A DNA stretch of 64,000 nt from Streptomyces sp. yr375 (lineage in GTDB: Bacteria > Actinomycetota > Actinomycetes > Streptomycetales > Streptomycetaceae): NCBI RefSeq assembly GCF_900110755.1, contig NZ_FOFF01000024.1, positions 62,001 through 126,000 on the forward strand. Reading direction: 5' to 3'. This document shows, piece after piece, positions 25,793-35,219 of the stretch. Position numbers and translations under genes: made by a program. The number at the start of each line of letters is the position of its first letter. Positions within the stretch are counted from its first letter, which is position 1. The notes below the pieces were generated by a model that saw nothing but the letters and a program-made list of their open reading frames with translations, did not search any database and had not been told where the DNA came from.

Positions 25793-26794
25793 CTAGGGGA
25801 GGGTAACGACAGTGGCGGCGTAGACGAGACCCGCCCCGAATCCGATGACGAGCGCGGTGTCCCCGCTCTTCGCCTCGCCGGTCGCCAGGAGCCGCTCCAT
25901 CGCGAGCGGGATCGAGGCGGCCGAGGTGTTGCCGGTGGTGCGCACGTCACGGGCGACCGTGACGGACTCCGGCAGCTTGAGAGTCTTCACCATCGAGTCG
26001 ATGATCCGCTCGTTGGCCTGGTGCGGGATGAAGACGTCGAGTTCGTCGACGGTGATGCCGGCGGCGTCCAGCGCCTCCTTGGCGACCTTCGCCATCTCGA
26101 ACACGGCCCAGCGGAAGACCGCCTGGCCCTCCTGCGTGATCGCGGGGAACCTGGTGACCACGCCGTCGCGGTAGTCCGTCCACGGCACGGTCTGCTTGAT
26201 GGTGTCCGACTTGTCGCCCTCGGAGCCCCAGACCGTCGGGCCGATCGCCGGCTCGGCGGACGGGCCGACGACGACCGCGCCCGCGCCGTCGCCGAACAGG
26301 AAGGCCGTCGCGCGGTCCTCCAGGTCGGTCAGCTCGGACAGCCGCTCGACGCCGATGACGAGCACGTACTCCGCGGAGCCCTCGACGACCATGCCCTTGG
26401 CGAGGGTCAGGCCGTAGCCGAAGCCCGCGCAGCCGGCCGAGATGTCGAAGGCGGCGGCCTTGTGCGTGCCGAGCCGGTCGGCGATCTCGGTGGCCACGGC
26501 CGGGGTCTGCTTGAAGTGCGAGACGGTCGAGACGACCACGGCGCCGATCTGCCCGGCGCTGATCCCGGCGTCGGCGATCGCCTTGCCGGACGCCTCGATG
26601 GACATCGCGGCGACGGTCTCCTCGTCGTTCGCCCAGTGCCGGCTCTCGATGCCGGAACGCGAGCGGATCCATTCGTCGGAGGAGTCGATCGTCTCGAGGA
26701 TGACCTCGTTGGGGACGACCCGGACCGGCCGGTAGCCGCCGACACCGAGGATGCGCGCGTACGGATGGCCCTTGCTGGGCTTGATCTTCGCCAT
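25793..26794 (-). CDS. fabH: Beta-ketoacyl-ACP synthase III
   Basis: A 333-residue initiating condensing enzyme that joins acetyl- or branched-chain acyl-CoA to malonyl-ACP. The triad is Cys122 (SAGCAGFGYG), His258 (FIPHQANER) and Asn289 (TGNTSAASIP). ATG at 26794 has AGGAG 5 bases upstream; the in-frame ATG two codons earlier is too close. It lies 17 bp after fabD. Confidence 0.97.
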   Translation of the reverse strand: MAKIKPSKGHPYARILGVGGYRPVRVVPNEVILETIDSSDEWIRSRSGIESRHWANDEETVAAMSIEASGKAIADAGISAGQIGAVVVSTVSHFKQTPAVATEIADRLGTHKAAAFDISAGCAGFGYGLTLAKGMVVEGSAEYVLVIGVERLSELTDLEDRATAFLFGDGAGAVVVGPSAEPAIGPTVWGSEGDKSDTIKQTVPWTDYRDGVVTRFPAITQEGQAVFRWAVFEMAKVAKEALDAAGITVDELDVFIPHQANERIIDSMVKTLKLPESVTVARDVRTTGNTSAASIPLAMERLLATGEAKSGDTALVIGFGAGLVYAATVVTLP

Positions 26795-26811
26795 CACCAC
26801 TCCTCGGCTCC

Positions 26812-27744
26812 TCAGGCGACGCCGAGCTCGGCGATGAGCGCACGAGCGGCGTCGAGGTCGTCAGGGGTCTTCAGGGCGAGCGTCCGCACGCCGGGCAGGG
26901 CGCGCTTGGCGAGGCCGACCAGGGTGCCGCCGGGGGAGACCTCGACGATCGCGGTCGCGCCGAGCTCCTTGAAGGTCTCCATGCACAGGTCCCAGCGGAC
27001 CGGGTTGGCGACCTGGCCCACCAGCCGCTGGAGCACCTCGGCGCCGCCGGCGACGGCCTGCCCGTCCTTGTTGGAGACGTAACGGATCTTCGGGTCGGCC
27101 GGCGACAGCTCCGCGGCGGCCTTGGCGAGGGTCTCCACGGCGGGCGCCATGTGGGGCGTGTGGAAGGCGCCGGCCACCTTCAGCGCGACGACCTTGCGGA
27201 CGCCCTCGGGCTTGTCCTCGGCCAGCGCGGCGAGCTGCTCCAGGGTGCCCGCGGCGACGATCTGCCCCGCGCCGTTGATGTTCGCCGGGGTCAGCCCCAG
27301 CTTCTCCAGATGCGCCACGGACACCTCGGGGTCGCCGCCGAGCAGCGCCGACATACCGGTCTCGGTGATCGCGGCGGCGTCGGCCATGGCCAGCCCGCGC
27401 TTGCGGACGAGGGCCAGCGCGGCGGTGTCGTCGAGGACCCCGGCGAGGACGGCGGCGGTGAACTCGCCGACGCTGTGGCCCGCGACCGCGCCGGGCGCGA
27501 GGTCGGCGAGGTCGCCGAGTGCCGTGGCGGACAGGATGCCGGCGGCCACCAGCAGCGGCTGGGCCACCGCGGTGTCACGGATCTCGTCCGCGTCGGCCTG
27601 CGTGCCGTAGTGGGCGAGGTCCAGGCCGATGGCGTCCGACCACGCGGCGACGCGGGCGGCGGCACCGGGCAGTTCGAGCCAGGGGGTCAGGAAGCCGGGC
27701 GTCTGGGCGCCCTGGCCGGGAGCGACGAGTACGAGCACTCTCAC
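26812..27744 (-). CDS. fabD: Malonyl-CoA:ACP transacylase
   Basis: A 310-residue transacylase loading malonyl groups onto ACP. The nucleophile Ser91 is in GHSVGEF, and the GQGAQ motif at residues 10-14 and the GAFHTPHM His are present. Start GTG at 27744 gives the family N-terminus VLVLVAPGQG; an in-frame GTG at 27738 is also possible. First gene of the fab operon, 83 bp after FasR. Confidence 0.96.
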   Translation of the reverse strand: MRVLVLVAPGQGAQTPGFLTPWLELPGAAARVAAWSDAIGLDLAHYGTQADADEIRDTAVAQPLLVAAGILSATALGDLADLAPGAVAGHSVGEFTAAVLAGVLDDTAALALVRKRGLAMADAAAITETGMSALLGGDPEVSVAHLEKLGLTPANINGAGQIVAAGTLEQLAALAEDKPEGVRKVVALKVAGAFHTPHMAPAVETLAKAAAELSPADPKIRYVSNKDGQAVAGGAEVLQRLVGQVANPVRWDLCMETFKELGATAIVEVSPGGTLVGLAKRALPGVRTLALKTPDDLDAARALIAELGVA

Positions 27745-27805
27745 ACTCTCTCTTGGGGACGGCCAAAGCCGCCCGTGAGGACAGGGACGAAGAACGGCAG
27801 GGGGT

Positions 27806-27824
27806 TTTGTGGACTCCCGACAAA
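27806..27824. promoter_or_regulatory. TTTGT-N9-ACAAA dyad before fabD, candidate FasR site
   Basis: Perfect arms at 27806-27810 and 27820-27824 in the 83-bp FasR-fabD gap. FasR of S. coelicolor activates the fab operon; whether this dyad is its site here is inferred from position only. Confidence 0.4.
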
Positions 27825-27827
27825 TGC

Positions 27828-29033
27828 CTAGGTCTGGGGATCGCCGTCGACCAAGCGCCCCAGGATCAGCGCGATCCGGAGCGTGAACGCGGAGCGTACA
27901 TCCGAGGGTGACCATCCGGTGACGTCAGTCACACGTCGAAGCCGGTAGCGCACGGTGTTCGGGTGAACGAAGAGCATCCGTGCGGCCCCTTCGAGACTGG
28001 ACGCCTGTTCGAGATAGACGGACAGCGTCTCCAGAAGCGCGGACCCGGCCTCCTCCAGCGGTCTGTAGATCTCCTCCACCAACTGATCACGCGCACCGGG
28101 GTCACCGGCGATCGCGCGCTCCGGAAGCAGATCGTCCGCCAGCACCGGGCGGGGCGCGTCCTGCCAGGCGGAACAGGCCTTGAGCCCGGCGGCGGCGGCC
28201 TGCGCGGAGCGGGTCGCGGCGAGCAGGTCGGGCACCACGGGCCCGGCCACCACCGGGCCCGCGGCGAACGGCCCGATCAGCGACTTCGCGACGGCCAGCG
28301 GGTTGTCGCTGCCGCCCGCGATCACCACGAGCCGGGTGCCGAGCACCCCGGTCAGCACCTGGAGCTTGGCGTGCCGCGAGGCCCGCCGGATGGCCTCCAC
28401 GGTCAGCTCGGAGTCCCCGTCGGGCGCGGTCCCGAGGATCACGCACACATGCTCCGGCGCGTTCCAGCCGAGCGCGGCGGCCCGGCTCACGGCCCCCTCG
28501 TCGGCCTCGCCGCTCAGCACGGCGTTCACGACGAGCGACTCGAGGCGGGCGTCCCACGCGCCGCGCGCCTCGGCGGCCTGGGCGTAGACCTGGGCGGTGG
28601 CGAAGGCGATCTCCCGGGCGTACACGAGGAGCGCCTCGCGCAGTACGTTCTCGTCGCCGGGGGCCGCGACCTCGTCGATCGCGGACTCCATGACCTCGAT
28701 GGTGGTCCGCACCATCTCGACGGTCTGGCGCAGCGTGATGGCCCGCGTCAGCTCGCGCGGCGCGGTGCCGAACACATCGGTGGAGATGGCCTGCGGGGCG
28801 TCCGGATGCCGGAACCACTCGGTGAAGGCGGCGATACCGGCCTGGGCGACGAGCCCGATCCAGGAACGGTTCTCCGGGGGCATCGCCCGGTACCACGACA
28901 GTGTCTCGTCCATCCGCGCGATGGCCTGGGCGGCGAGACTTCCGGAGGACTTCTCCAGCCGCTTCAGCGTCGCGGGGTGGGAGTGGACCGCGCGCGCCGC
29001 GGGGTCGGGGCGACTCGTTTCGGGTTCGGGCAC
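27828..29033 (-). CDS. fasR: PucR-family regulator of fatty acid synthesis FasR
   Basis: A 401-residue regulator with an N-terminal domain of unknown ligand, a GGDEF-like middle region (HVCVILGTAPDGDSELTVEA) and a C-terminal PucR-type HTH (FVHPNTVRYRLRRVTDVTG, about residues 358-377). Immediately upstream of fabD and in the same direction. The homologous S. coelicolor protein is the positive regulator FasR of fabDHPF; orthology here is inferred from family and position. GTG start at 29033. Confidence 0.92.
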   Translation of the reverse strand: MPEPETSRPDPAARAVHSHPATLKRLEKSSGSLAAQAIARMDETLSWYRAMPPENRSWIGLVAQAGIAAFTEWFRHPDAPQAISTDVFGTAPRELTRAITLRQTVEMVRTTIEVMESAIDEVAAPGDENVLREALLVYAREIAFATAQVYAQAAEARGAWDARLESLVVNAVLSGEADEGAVSRAAALGWNAPEHVCVILGTAPDGDSELTVEAIRRASRHAKLQVLTGVLGTRLVVIAGGSDNPLAVAKSLIGPFAAGPVVAGPVVPDLLAATRSAQAAAAGLKACSAWQDAPRPVLADDLLPERAIAGDPGARDQLVEEIYRPLEEAGSALLETLSVYLEQASSLEGAARMLFVHPNTVRYRLRRVTDVTGWSPSDVRSAFTLRIALILGRLVDGDPQT

Positions 29034-29160
29034 GTGGACAAGACTGCCTTATCGGGACGGGGCCGTGTGCCGCCGGGTCGCAGGTGAGGACGGCATATTG
29101 GCGGGGCGACGGCCGTCGAGGCGGTCACCGTGCGGGCGGCGGCGGGTCTACCGTGGTCGG

Positions 29161-29841
29161 ATGATGGACGTACGGCGCGCCGACGAGCGCTTCCCGGGCG
29201 GCGACCGGGCCGCCGGCATCGAGTCGTGGCACGCCTTCTCCTTCGGCCCGCACTACGACCCCGGCAACCTCCGCTTCGGCCCGCTGATCGCCTGCAACGA
29301 GGAACGCCTCGCCCCCGGCGCGGGCTTCGACGAACACCCGCACCGCCACACCGAGATCGTCACCTGGGTCGTCGAGGGCGAGCTGACACACCGTGACGCG
29401 GCCGGCCACGACACGCTGGTGCGCCCCGGTGACGTACAGCGGCTCAGCTCCGCCTCCGGCGTCCGGCACGTCGAACGCAACGACGGCGTGGGCCCCCTGA
29501 CGTTCCTTCAGATGTGGCTGGCCCCCCTGGACCCCGGCGGCGACCCGTCGTACGAGATCGTCCACGGCATCGCCGACTCGACGCCGTACGCCGTCCCGCA
29601 GGCGGGCGCGATGCTGCACGTACGGCGGCTGCTCGCGGGGGAGCGGACGGCGGTACCGGACGGGCCGTATGTGTACGCCCACGTCGTGCGCGGCGAAGTC
29701 CGGCTGGACGGCGTGGAGTTGGGGCCGGGCGACGCGGCGCGCATCACCGACGCGAAGGACGTGGAGGCGGTGGGCGTGACGGGGGCGGAGCTGCTGCTGT
29801 GGGAGATGACCGGCCCGCAGGCCGGCCGACTCCCCGGCTAG
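29161..29841 (+). CDS. Pirin-family bicupin
   Basis: A 226-residue pirin-like cupin. The N-terminal cupin carries the metal ligands in DEHPHRHTEIVTWVVEGE with a distal HVERN, as in YhhW-type quercetinases; the C-terminal cupin is shorter. A redox or metal-dependent dioxygenase function is possible but unproven for most pirins. ATG 29161. Its stop is directly adjacent to the stop of the convergent serine hydrolase. Confidence 0.88.
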   Translation: MMDVRRADERFPGGDRAAGIESWHAFSFGPHYDPGNLRFGPLIACNEERLAPGAGFDEHPHRHTEIVTWVVEGELTHRDAAGHDTLVRPGDVQRLSSASGVRHVERNDGVGPLTFLQMWLAPLDPGGDPSYEIVHGIADSTPYAVPQAGAMLHVRRLLAGERTAVPDGPYVYAHVVRGEVRLDGVELGPGDAARITDAKDVEAVGVTGAELLLWEMTGPQAGRLPG

Positions 29842-30666
29842 CTAACGGAGTTCGGCCAGCACCGCGTCCGTGAACGGCGGCCACGCCTCGACCGCCCACG
29901 GCCCGAACGCCCGGTCCGTCAGGGCGACTCCGGCAACTCCCGCCTCGGGGTCGATCCACAGGAACGTACCGGACTGGCCGAAGTGCCCGAAGGTGCGCGG
30001 CGACGACGAACTTCCCGTCCAGTGTGGGGACTTGGTGTCGCGGATCTCGAAGCCGAGGCCCCAGTCGTTGGGGTTCTGGTGCCCGTAGCCCGGCAGGACG
30101 CCCTTCGTTCCCGGGTACTGCACGCTCATCGCCTCGGCCACCGTCCGCGGATCCAGCAGCCGGGGGGCCTGCACCTCGGCCGCGAACCGCAGCAGGTCCG
30201 CCACGGTCGACACCCCGTCCTTGGCCGGCGAGCCCCCGGCCGCCAGTTCGGTGTCGGCCATGCCCAGCGGCTCGAGGACCGCCTGCCGCAGGTACTCCGC
30301 GAACGGGATGTCCGTCGCCTTCGCGAGATGCTCGCCGAGCTGCTCGAACCCGGCGTTGGAGTACAGCCGCCGCTCCCCGGGCGGCGCGGTCACCCGGTGC
30401 TCGTCGAAAGCCAGCCCGGAGGTGTGCGCGAGGAGGTGCCGGACCGTGGACCCGGGCGGCCCGGCAGGCTCGTCCAGCTCGATCGCCCCCTCCTCGTACG
30501 CGACGAGCGCGGCGTACGCGGCGAGCGGCTTGGTGACCGACGCCAGCCAAAAACGCCGGTCGGCGGGGCCGTGGGTCCCCAGGACCGCACCGTCGGCCCG
30601 TACGACCCCCGCCGAGGCGGAGGGAACCGGCCAGTTCTCGATCAGCGCGAGGCTCTTCAACGACAT
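29842..30666 (-). CDS. Serine hydrolase, beta-lactamase family
   Basis: A 274-residue cytoplasmic PF00144 protein, shorter than most. SxxK is SVTK (about residues 44-47, WLASVTKPLAAY), the Tyr motif is YSNAGFEQLGEH and the third motif is HFGQSG. There is no signal peptide. Likely an esterase or peptidase. No base separates its stop from that of the convergent pirin gene. Confidence 0.88.
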   Translation of the reverse strand: MSLKSLALIENWPVPSASAGVVRADGAVLGTHGPADRRFWLASVTKPLAAYAALVAYEEGAIELDEPAGPPGSTVRHLLAHTSGLAFDEHRVTAPPGERRLYSNAGFEQLGEHLAKATDIPFAEYLRQAVLEPLGMADTELAAGGSPAKDGVSTVADLLRFAAEVQAPRLLDPRTVAEAMSVQYPGTKGVLPGYGHQNPNDWGLGFEIRDTKSPHWTGSSSSPRTFGHFGQSGTFLWIDPEAGVAGVALTDRAFGPWAVEAWPPFTDAVLAELR

Positions 30667-30810
30667 GCCGCCGAGCCTATGCGGCGCACGGCGGCCGCTC
30701 CGCCAAGGGGTCCGGCCGCACGGGCACCGGCCCGATCAAGCCGCGTCCCCCCGGTTTTCTTACCGGTTCGGCTTGCTTCGAGCGCACTCCAAGGCCATAG
30801 CGTTGGGGGC

Positions 30811-31287
30811 ATGACGGTGATGGAGACCACGGGCACCAGGACCGACCACTGTGCCGCCCCGCCGCAACCCCAACCGCGACCCCTTCGGCGACCGGACGGC
30901 CGGGACAGCTACACGATCAGCGAGGTCGTCGCCTTCACCGGCCTGACGGCCCACACGCTGCGCTGGTACGAGCGGATCGGCCTGATGCCGCACGTCGACC
31001 GCTCGCACACCGGCCAGCGCCGCTACAGCAACCGCGACCTGGACTGGCTCGAGTTCGTCGGCAAGCTCCGGCTCACCGGCATGCCGGTCGCCGACATGGT
31101 GCGGTACGCGGAGCTGGTGCGCGAGGGCGACGCCACGTTCACCGAGCGCTTCGACCTCCTCGAGTCGACCCGCCGGGACGTCCTGGCCCGGATCTCCGAA
31201 CTGCGGGACACGCTCGCCGTGCTCGACCGCAAGATCGATTTTTACGCGGACGCATGCCGCGTCTTTGAGAAGGAGAAGGTCGGATGA
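30811..31287 (+). CDS. MerR-family regulator
   Basis: A 158-residue regulator with a ~35-residue extension before the MerR HTH (YTISEVVAFTGLTAHTLRWY then ERIGLMPHVDRS) and a coiled-coil dimerisation helix. It lacks the Cys metal-binding loop of metal sensors. The downstream aldo/keto reductase overlaps by ATGA, so the pair is one operon, probably autoregulated. TTGCTT (30773-30778) and CATAGC (30796-30801) are 17 bp apart within a CTTG-N14-CAAG dyad upstream. Confidence 0.9.
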   Translation: MTVMETTGTRTDHCAAPPQPQPRPLRRPDGRDSYTISEVVAFTGLTAHTLRWYERIGLMPHVDRSHTGQRRYSNRDLDWLEFVGKLRLTGMPVADMVRYAELVREGDATFTERFDLLESTRRDVLARISELRDTLAVLDRKIDFYADACRVFEKEKVG

Positions 31288-32300
31288 CCGACAGCAGGAT
31301 CCCCACCGCACGACTCGGCGCGAACGGCCCCGAGGTGGGTGTCCAGGGCCTCGGCTGCATGGGCATGAGCTTCGCGTACGGCCCCCCGGACGCGGCGGCG
31401 TCCCGGGCCACCCTGGACCGCGCCCTGGAACTCGGCGTCACGCACTACGACACGGCGGACGCGTACGGCGCGGGCGAGAACGAGAAGTTCCTCTCCCCGT
31501 TCTTCAAGGCGCACCGCGACGAGCTCGTCATCGCCACCAAGTTCGGCCTGGCCGTCCACCCGGACGACCCGACCAAGCGGATCATCCGCAACGACGCGCC
31601 CTACATCCGCAGTTGCGTCGAGGGGAGCCTCCAGCGGCTCGGCGTCGACGTCATCGACCTCTACTACATGCACCGCCGCGATCTGGACGTGCCGATCGAG
31701 GAGACCGTCGGCGTCATGGCCGAGCTGGTGCGCGAGGGCAAGGTCAAGCAACTGGGCCTCAGCGAGGTCACGGGCGACGAGCTGCGCGCCGCGCAGGGCG
31801 TGCACCCCATCGCCGCCCTCCAGTCGGAGTGGTCGCTGTTCAGCCGGGACATCGAGGCGCAGGTGGTCCCCGCGGCCCGCGAACTCGGCGTGAGCCTGGT
31901 CGCGTACTCGCCGCTCGGCCGGGGCTTCCTCACCGGCTCCTTCGCCAACGCCGACCAGGACCTCACCGCCGACGACTTCCGCCGCCAGCAGCCCCGCTTC
32001 ACCGGCGACAACGCCGCCGCGAACGGCGCGCTCCTGGAGCCGATCCGCACGGTCGCCAAGGCCCACGACGCGACGCCGGGCCAGATCGCCCTGGCCTGGG
32101 TCCAGCAGCAGGCCGAGGTCCACGGCCTCCCGGTGATCCCGATCCCGGGCACCCGCAAGCCGACCCGGGTCGAGGAGAACACGGCGGCCACGGCCCTGCA
32201 CCTGACGGAAGACGAACTGGCCCTCCTGGAGCCGATCGCCGCCAAGGTCGCCGGCGACCGCTACACGGACATGAGGTTCACTTCTGCCGGACGGGAGTGA
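31284..32300 (+). CDS. Aldo/keto reductase
   Basis: A 338-residue NADPH-dependent reductase of the AKR13/YajO-like group. The catalytic tetrad is visible: Asp and Tyr in YDTADAYG, Lys in IATKFG, and His in YYMHRRD. C-terminal LPVIPIPGTRKPTRVEEN binds cofactor. Coupled to the MerR gene (ATGA at 31284). Probably reduces reactive carbonyls sensed by that regulator. Its stop abuts the stop of the DUF4429 gene. Confidence 0.94.
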   Translation: MTDSRIPTARLGANGPEVGVQGLGCMGMSFAYGPPDAAASRATLDRALELGVTHYDTADAYGAGENEKFLSPFFKAHRDELVIATKFGLAVHPDDPTKRIIRNDAPYIRSCVEGSLQRLGVDVIDLYYMHRRDLDVPIEETVGVMAELVREGKVKQLGLSEVTGDELRAAQGVHPIAALQSEWSLFSRDIEAQVVPAARELGVSLVAYSPLGRGFLTGSFANADQDLTADDFRRQQPRFTGDNAAANGALLEPIRTVAKAHDATPGQIALAWVQQQAEVHGLPVIPIPGTRKPTRVEENTAATALHLTEDELALLEPIAAKVAGDRYTDMRFTSAGRE

Positions 32301-33149
32301 TCACAGCTCCGACAGCAGCTCCGCCTTCTTCACGGAGAACTCGTCATCGGTGACCAGTCCGGCCCGGTGCAGTTCCCCCAGGTGGCGGATGCGTTCGGCG
32401 ATGTCGGCGGGATCACGCCGTGGGCTCGAGGCCGCGACCGCGGCCGCGGGCCCACGGGTGCGTACGGCGGCCAGGACCGCCGCCGCGAACGGCAGGGACT
32501 CGTGGACCGGGCCGTAGCCCAGGCCGAACACGACCGTCGCCGGGTCCTGGTCGGCCTGCGTGGGCGTGCCGTCCCCGCGCAGCAGGCGCAGGTGCCCCTC
32601 GAAGACCTCCGGGGAGCGCCACTCCACGCCGGTCAGCTCGGACACGGCGAAACGCTGGTCGCCGGCCTTCCACTTCGCCGACGACGCGCCCGTCCAGAAC
32701 CACCGGAAACGCACCGTGCTCCCGTCGAACGAGGCCTTCCCGTCGTACGCCTTGAACGACAGCGGCACCTCGGGGGCGTCCACCAGGAAACGTTCCGCCG
32801 GACCGGCGTCGGCGTCGCTGAGCCGGTCGCGCAGTTCGTCGGCGTAGTACTCGGCGAGCGTCTCCCGTTCGGCGGGCAGCACCAGCCGGTACGGATCGCA
32901 CGCGTCCTTGAGCTGCCCCGCCGCCGCCTCCATCAACGGATCGGCGCCCGGCCGGGGTTCGGCGTGCAGGACGACCGTCCCCCGCCTGCCCGGGGCCAGC
33001 GTCACCCGGCCGATGGCCGCCAGCGGTATCCGGCGCTCGCCCAGCGCCGACAGCAACTTGGGCGTGCGCAGCCCCCGTTCGTAGCGGATGATGACGGAGT
33101 CGGAATCGAACTCCCAGGCGGCATGAAATCCGGCCAGTACGTCACCCAT
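32301..33149 (-). CDS. DUF4429 protein with C-terminal SHOCT domain
   Basis: A 282-residue soluble protein with two DUF4429 repeats (GDVLAGFHAAWEFDSDSVII at the start, then PLSFKAYDGKASFDGSTVRF) and a C-terminal SHOCT motif (RIRHLGELHRAGLVTDDEF, then KKAELL). SHOCT modules often mediate oligomerisation. Starts at 33149 and 33158 are both in frame with weak ribosome sites; I use the family-typical MGDVL. Function unknown. Confidence 0.85.
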   Translation of the reverse strand: MGDVLAGFHAAWEFDSDSVIIRYERGLRTPKLLSALGERRIPLAAIGRVTLAPGRRGTVVLHAEPRPGADPLMEAAAGQLKDACDPYRLVLPAERETLAEYYADELRDRLSDADAGPAERFLVDAPEVPLSFKAYDGKASFDGSTVRFRWFWTGASSAKWKAGDQRFAVSELTGVEWRSPEVFEGHLRLLRGDGTPTQADQDPATVVFGLGYGPVHESLPFAAAVLAAVRTRGPAAAVAASSPRRDPADIAERIRHLGELHRAGLVTDDEFSVKKAELLSEL

Positions 33150-33216
33150 ACGGCTCATCGTATGCGGGACACCCATTCTTCGTCCCCTCCCCGCGCGCCC
33201 CGCAATTCCTGCGTCT

Positions 33217-34434
33217 CTACGCGCGTCCGGCCTTCGTCGTGTCGGACAAACCCGCCGTGCAGGCGTCATCGTCGTGGGCACACTCCACCGATCGGTACGC
33301 GCCAGTGCCGATGCCGGCGAAGTTGCGCAGGCTGTCGGTACCCGGTTCGAAGTAGCCGCCGTGGCCCTTGGCCTGGTGCGCCGACAGCAGCCGTGCGCCG
33401 AACGCCCGGGCCATCGGGTCCTCGCCATGCCCGAGGCCGCCGACCTCCAGGTGCGGCACGTCCTGCACCCAGTCGCTGTCGTCCCGCATCGCCCACACCC
33501 GGGCGTCGGTGCCCAGATGCGCCGCGCTGCCCACCCGCATCCCGGGGCTGGCGGCCACCGCTATGTCGCTCACCCGGTCCGGCATGGCGTGCGCGGCGAC
33601 CCCGCACACCACCGAGCCGTAGCTGTGGCAGAACATCGAGACGGGCGCGCTGCCCGGCAGGGCGGCCAGCAGGGCGTTCAGCCGGACGGCGCCGCTCTCG
33701 GCGCGCATCGCGGTGGCCGAGTCGATGCCCAGACCGTCGGGGGAGGTGTAGTCGGCCCAGGCGATCACGGCCGTCCGCGTCGAGGGGCTCGCCTCGTGCT
33801 CGGCGGCGTAGAGCGCCTCGGCCATGCCGAGGGGCGCGGAGTATCTGCGGTTGGTGCGCTCGAAGGTGAGCAGATCGGTGTCGACGCCGGGGACGACCAC
33901 GGAGATCCGCTCGGCCTTCTCCAGGCTGCCGATGACCTCGGCGGCGCGGCCGGAGCCGTCCGGGTCGAAGGCGAGGATCTGCCGGTCGGCGCCGCTCATC
34001 GCCTCGAAGCGCTCCATGCGGCGGACGGCCAACTGCTGCCCGGCGGGCGTCAGACGGGTGTCGTGCGTGCGGGTGCGTTCGAGGCGGATCTGCTGGCGCA
34101 GGGCGACCCGGTTGGCGCGGTAGCGCAGTTCGGCGGGGGCGCCGTTCATGTTGCCGACCGCGAGCGGGTAGTCCCGGACGAGGGCGGCGCGCTGCGGGGC
34201 GGTCAGCGAGGCGAAGAAGCGGGCGATCCGGCCGGGGGCCGCCGCGGGATCCGGCAGTTCGCGGCCGTCGAGCCGGCCCTGCTCCCACGCGGTGCGCGAG
34301 ACCTGCAGGGCGGTGCTCTCCCGGTGGTGGCGCACCGCGGTCCAGCCGGTGGTCGCCAGCATCACGAACACCACGGCCAGGGCGGCCAGTGCGCGCCAGA
34401 CGCTGAGCTGAGGGGAGGTGTCGAAGGAAGTCAC
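33217..34434 (-). CDS. DUF1023 alpha/beta hydrolase, membrane-anchored
   Basis: A 405-residue protein with one N-terminal hydrophobic segment (LAALAVVFVMLATTG, residues 15-29) and a DUF1023 alpha/beta-hydrolase domain. The nucleophile elbow is FCHSYGS (about residue 266), and ISVVVPGVDTDLLTF forms the oxyanion region. It is probably extracytoplasmic. Substrate unknown. It ends 67 bp from the DUF4429 gene start and reads toward it. Confidence 0.85.
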   Translation of the reverse strand: MTSFDTSPQLSVWRALAALAVVFVMLATTGWTAVRHHRESTALQVSRTAWEQGRLDGRELPDPAAAPGRIARFFASLTAPQRAALVRDYPLAVGNMNGAPAELRYRANRVALRQQIRLERTRTHDTRLTPAGQQLAVRRMERFEAMSGADRQILAFDPDGSGRAAEVIGSLEKAERISVVVPGVDTDLLTFERTNRRYSAPLGMAEALYAAEHEASPSTRTAVIAWADYTSPDGLGIDSATAMRAESGAVRLNALLAALPGSAPVSMFCHSYGSVVCGVAAHAMPDRVSDIAVAASPGMRVGSAAHLGTDARVWAMRDDSDWVQDVPHLEVGGLGHGEDPMARAFGARLLSAHQAKGHGGYFEPGTDSLRNFAGIGTGAYRSVECAHDDDACTAGLSDTTKAGRA

Positions 34435-34526
34435 TGAAAGGACACACTAGGAGAACGAGAGGGTCTCGGGAGACCCAAGTGACGGGGATCACGTTTCGCT
34501 GGACGTGGGAATGGTCATAAAGACCC

Positions 34527-35153
34527 TCAGGCCTCGCGCCAGTTCCCCAGCAGCGCGGGACCCACCCCGTCGAGGGACCGGGACGTCAGGGCATGGGCAC
34601 CCTCCAGGCTGTAGTCCTCGCCGGTGCTCCAGCGCCGTTCCGTCATCCGCATCACCCCGCTGAACACGGCCACCACCAGCCGTGGCCGCGGATCGGCGTC
34701 CACGTCGAGCCCCTCGCGCTCGGCGATCACCCGCGCGAGATCCTCCTCGACCGCCGCCGCGCGCCGCAGATGCGCGGCGAGCAGCACCGGCGTCGACTCG
34801 ATCACCCGGTACAGCCGCAGGTAGGTCTCGACCGGGACGACCGACTCGACGATGTCGTTGATCTCGTACCAGCCGTCCACGACGGCGTGCCGCAGCGCCT
34901 CCATCGGCGCTTCGTGCGGCGGGCGTTCGCGCAGCGCCGCCACGAACCGCGCCACCGTCATCTCCACCAGGGCGAGCGCGGCCTCGTCCTTGCCGGCGAA
35001 GTAGCGGAAGAAGGTGCGCTGTGAGACGTCGACGGCCTCGGCGATCTCGTCGACGGTCGTCGCCTCGTAGCCCTGCGAGGTGAACAGCTCCACGGCGGCC
35101 CGCACCAGCGCGTCCCGGGTGCGCTGCTTCTTGCGTTCGCGCAGTGTTTCCAT
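34527..35153 (-). CDS. TetR-family regulator of the adjacent MFS exporter
   Basis: A 208-residue TetR repressor. The HTH is FTSQGYEATTVDEIAEAVDV with SQRTFFRYFAGKDE. It is divergent from an MFS exporter across 66 bp, the classical repressor-pump layout. Four TGTCA elements occur in the shared promoter region. Confidence 0.93.
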   Translation of the reverse strand: METLRERKKQRTRDALVRAAVELFTSQGYEATTVDEIAEAVDVSQRTFFRYFAGKDEAALALVEMTVARFVAALRERPPHEAPMEALRHAVVDGWYEINDIVESVVPVETYLRLYRVIESTPVLLAAHLRRAAAVEEDLARVIAEREGLDVDADPRPRLVVAVFSGVMRMTERRWSTGEDYSLEGAHALTSRSLDGVGPALLGNWREA

Positions 35154-35156
35154 AGG

Positions 35157-35212
35157 TGTCAGTTACCGACTTGTGAACACGTTTGTCAATTGTCAGTGGC
35201 TGTCACTAGCCT
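35157..35212 (+). promoter_or_regulatory. TetR/MFS divergent promoter with TGTCA repeats; MFS mRNA likely leaderless
   Basis: TTGTCA (35183-35188) and TAGCCT (35207-35212) are 18 bp apart, and the ATG follows TAGCCT by 7 bases, so transcription should begin at or next to the start codon. TGTCA occurs at 35157, 35184, 35191 and 35201 and overlaps the promoter, fitting repressor half-sites. Confidence 0.5.
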
Positions 35213-35219
35213 CGAACGC

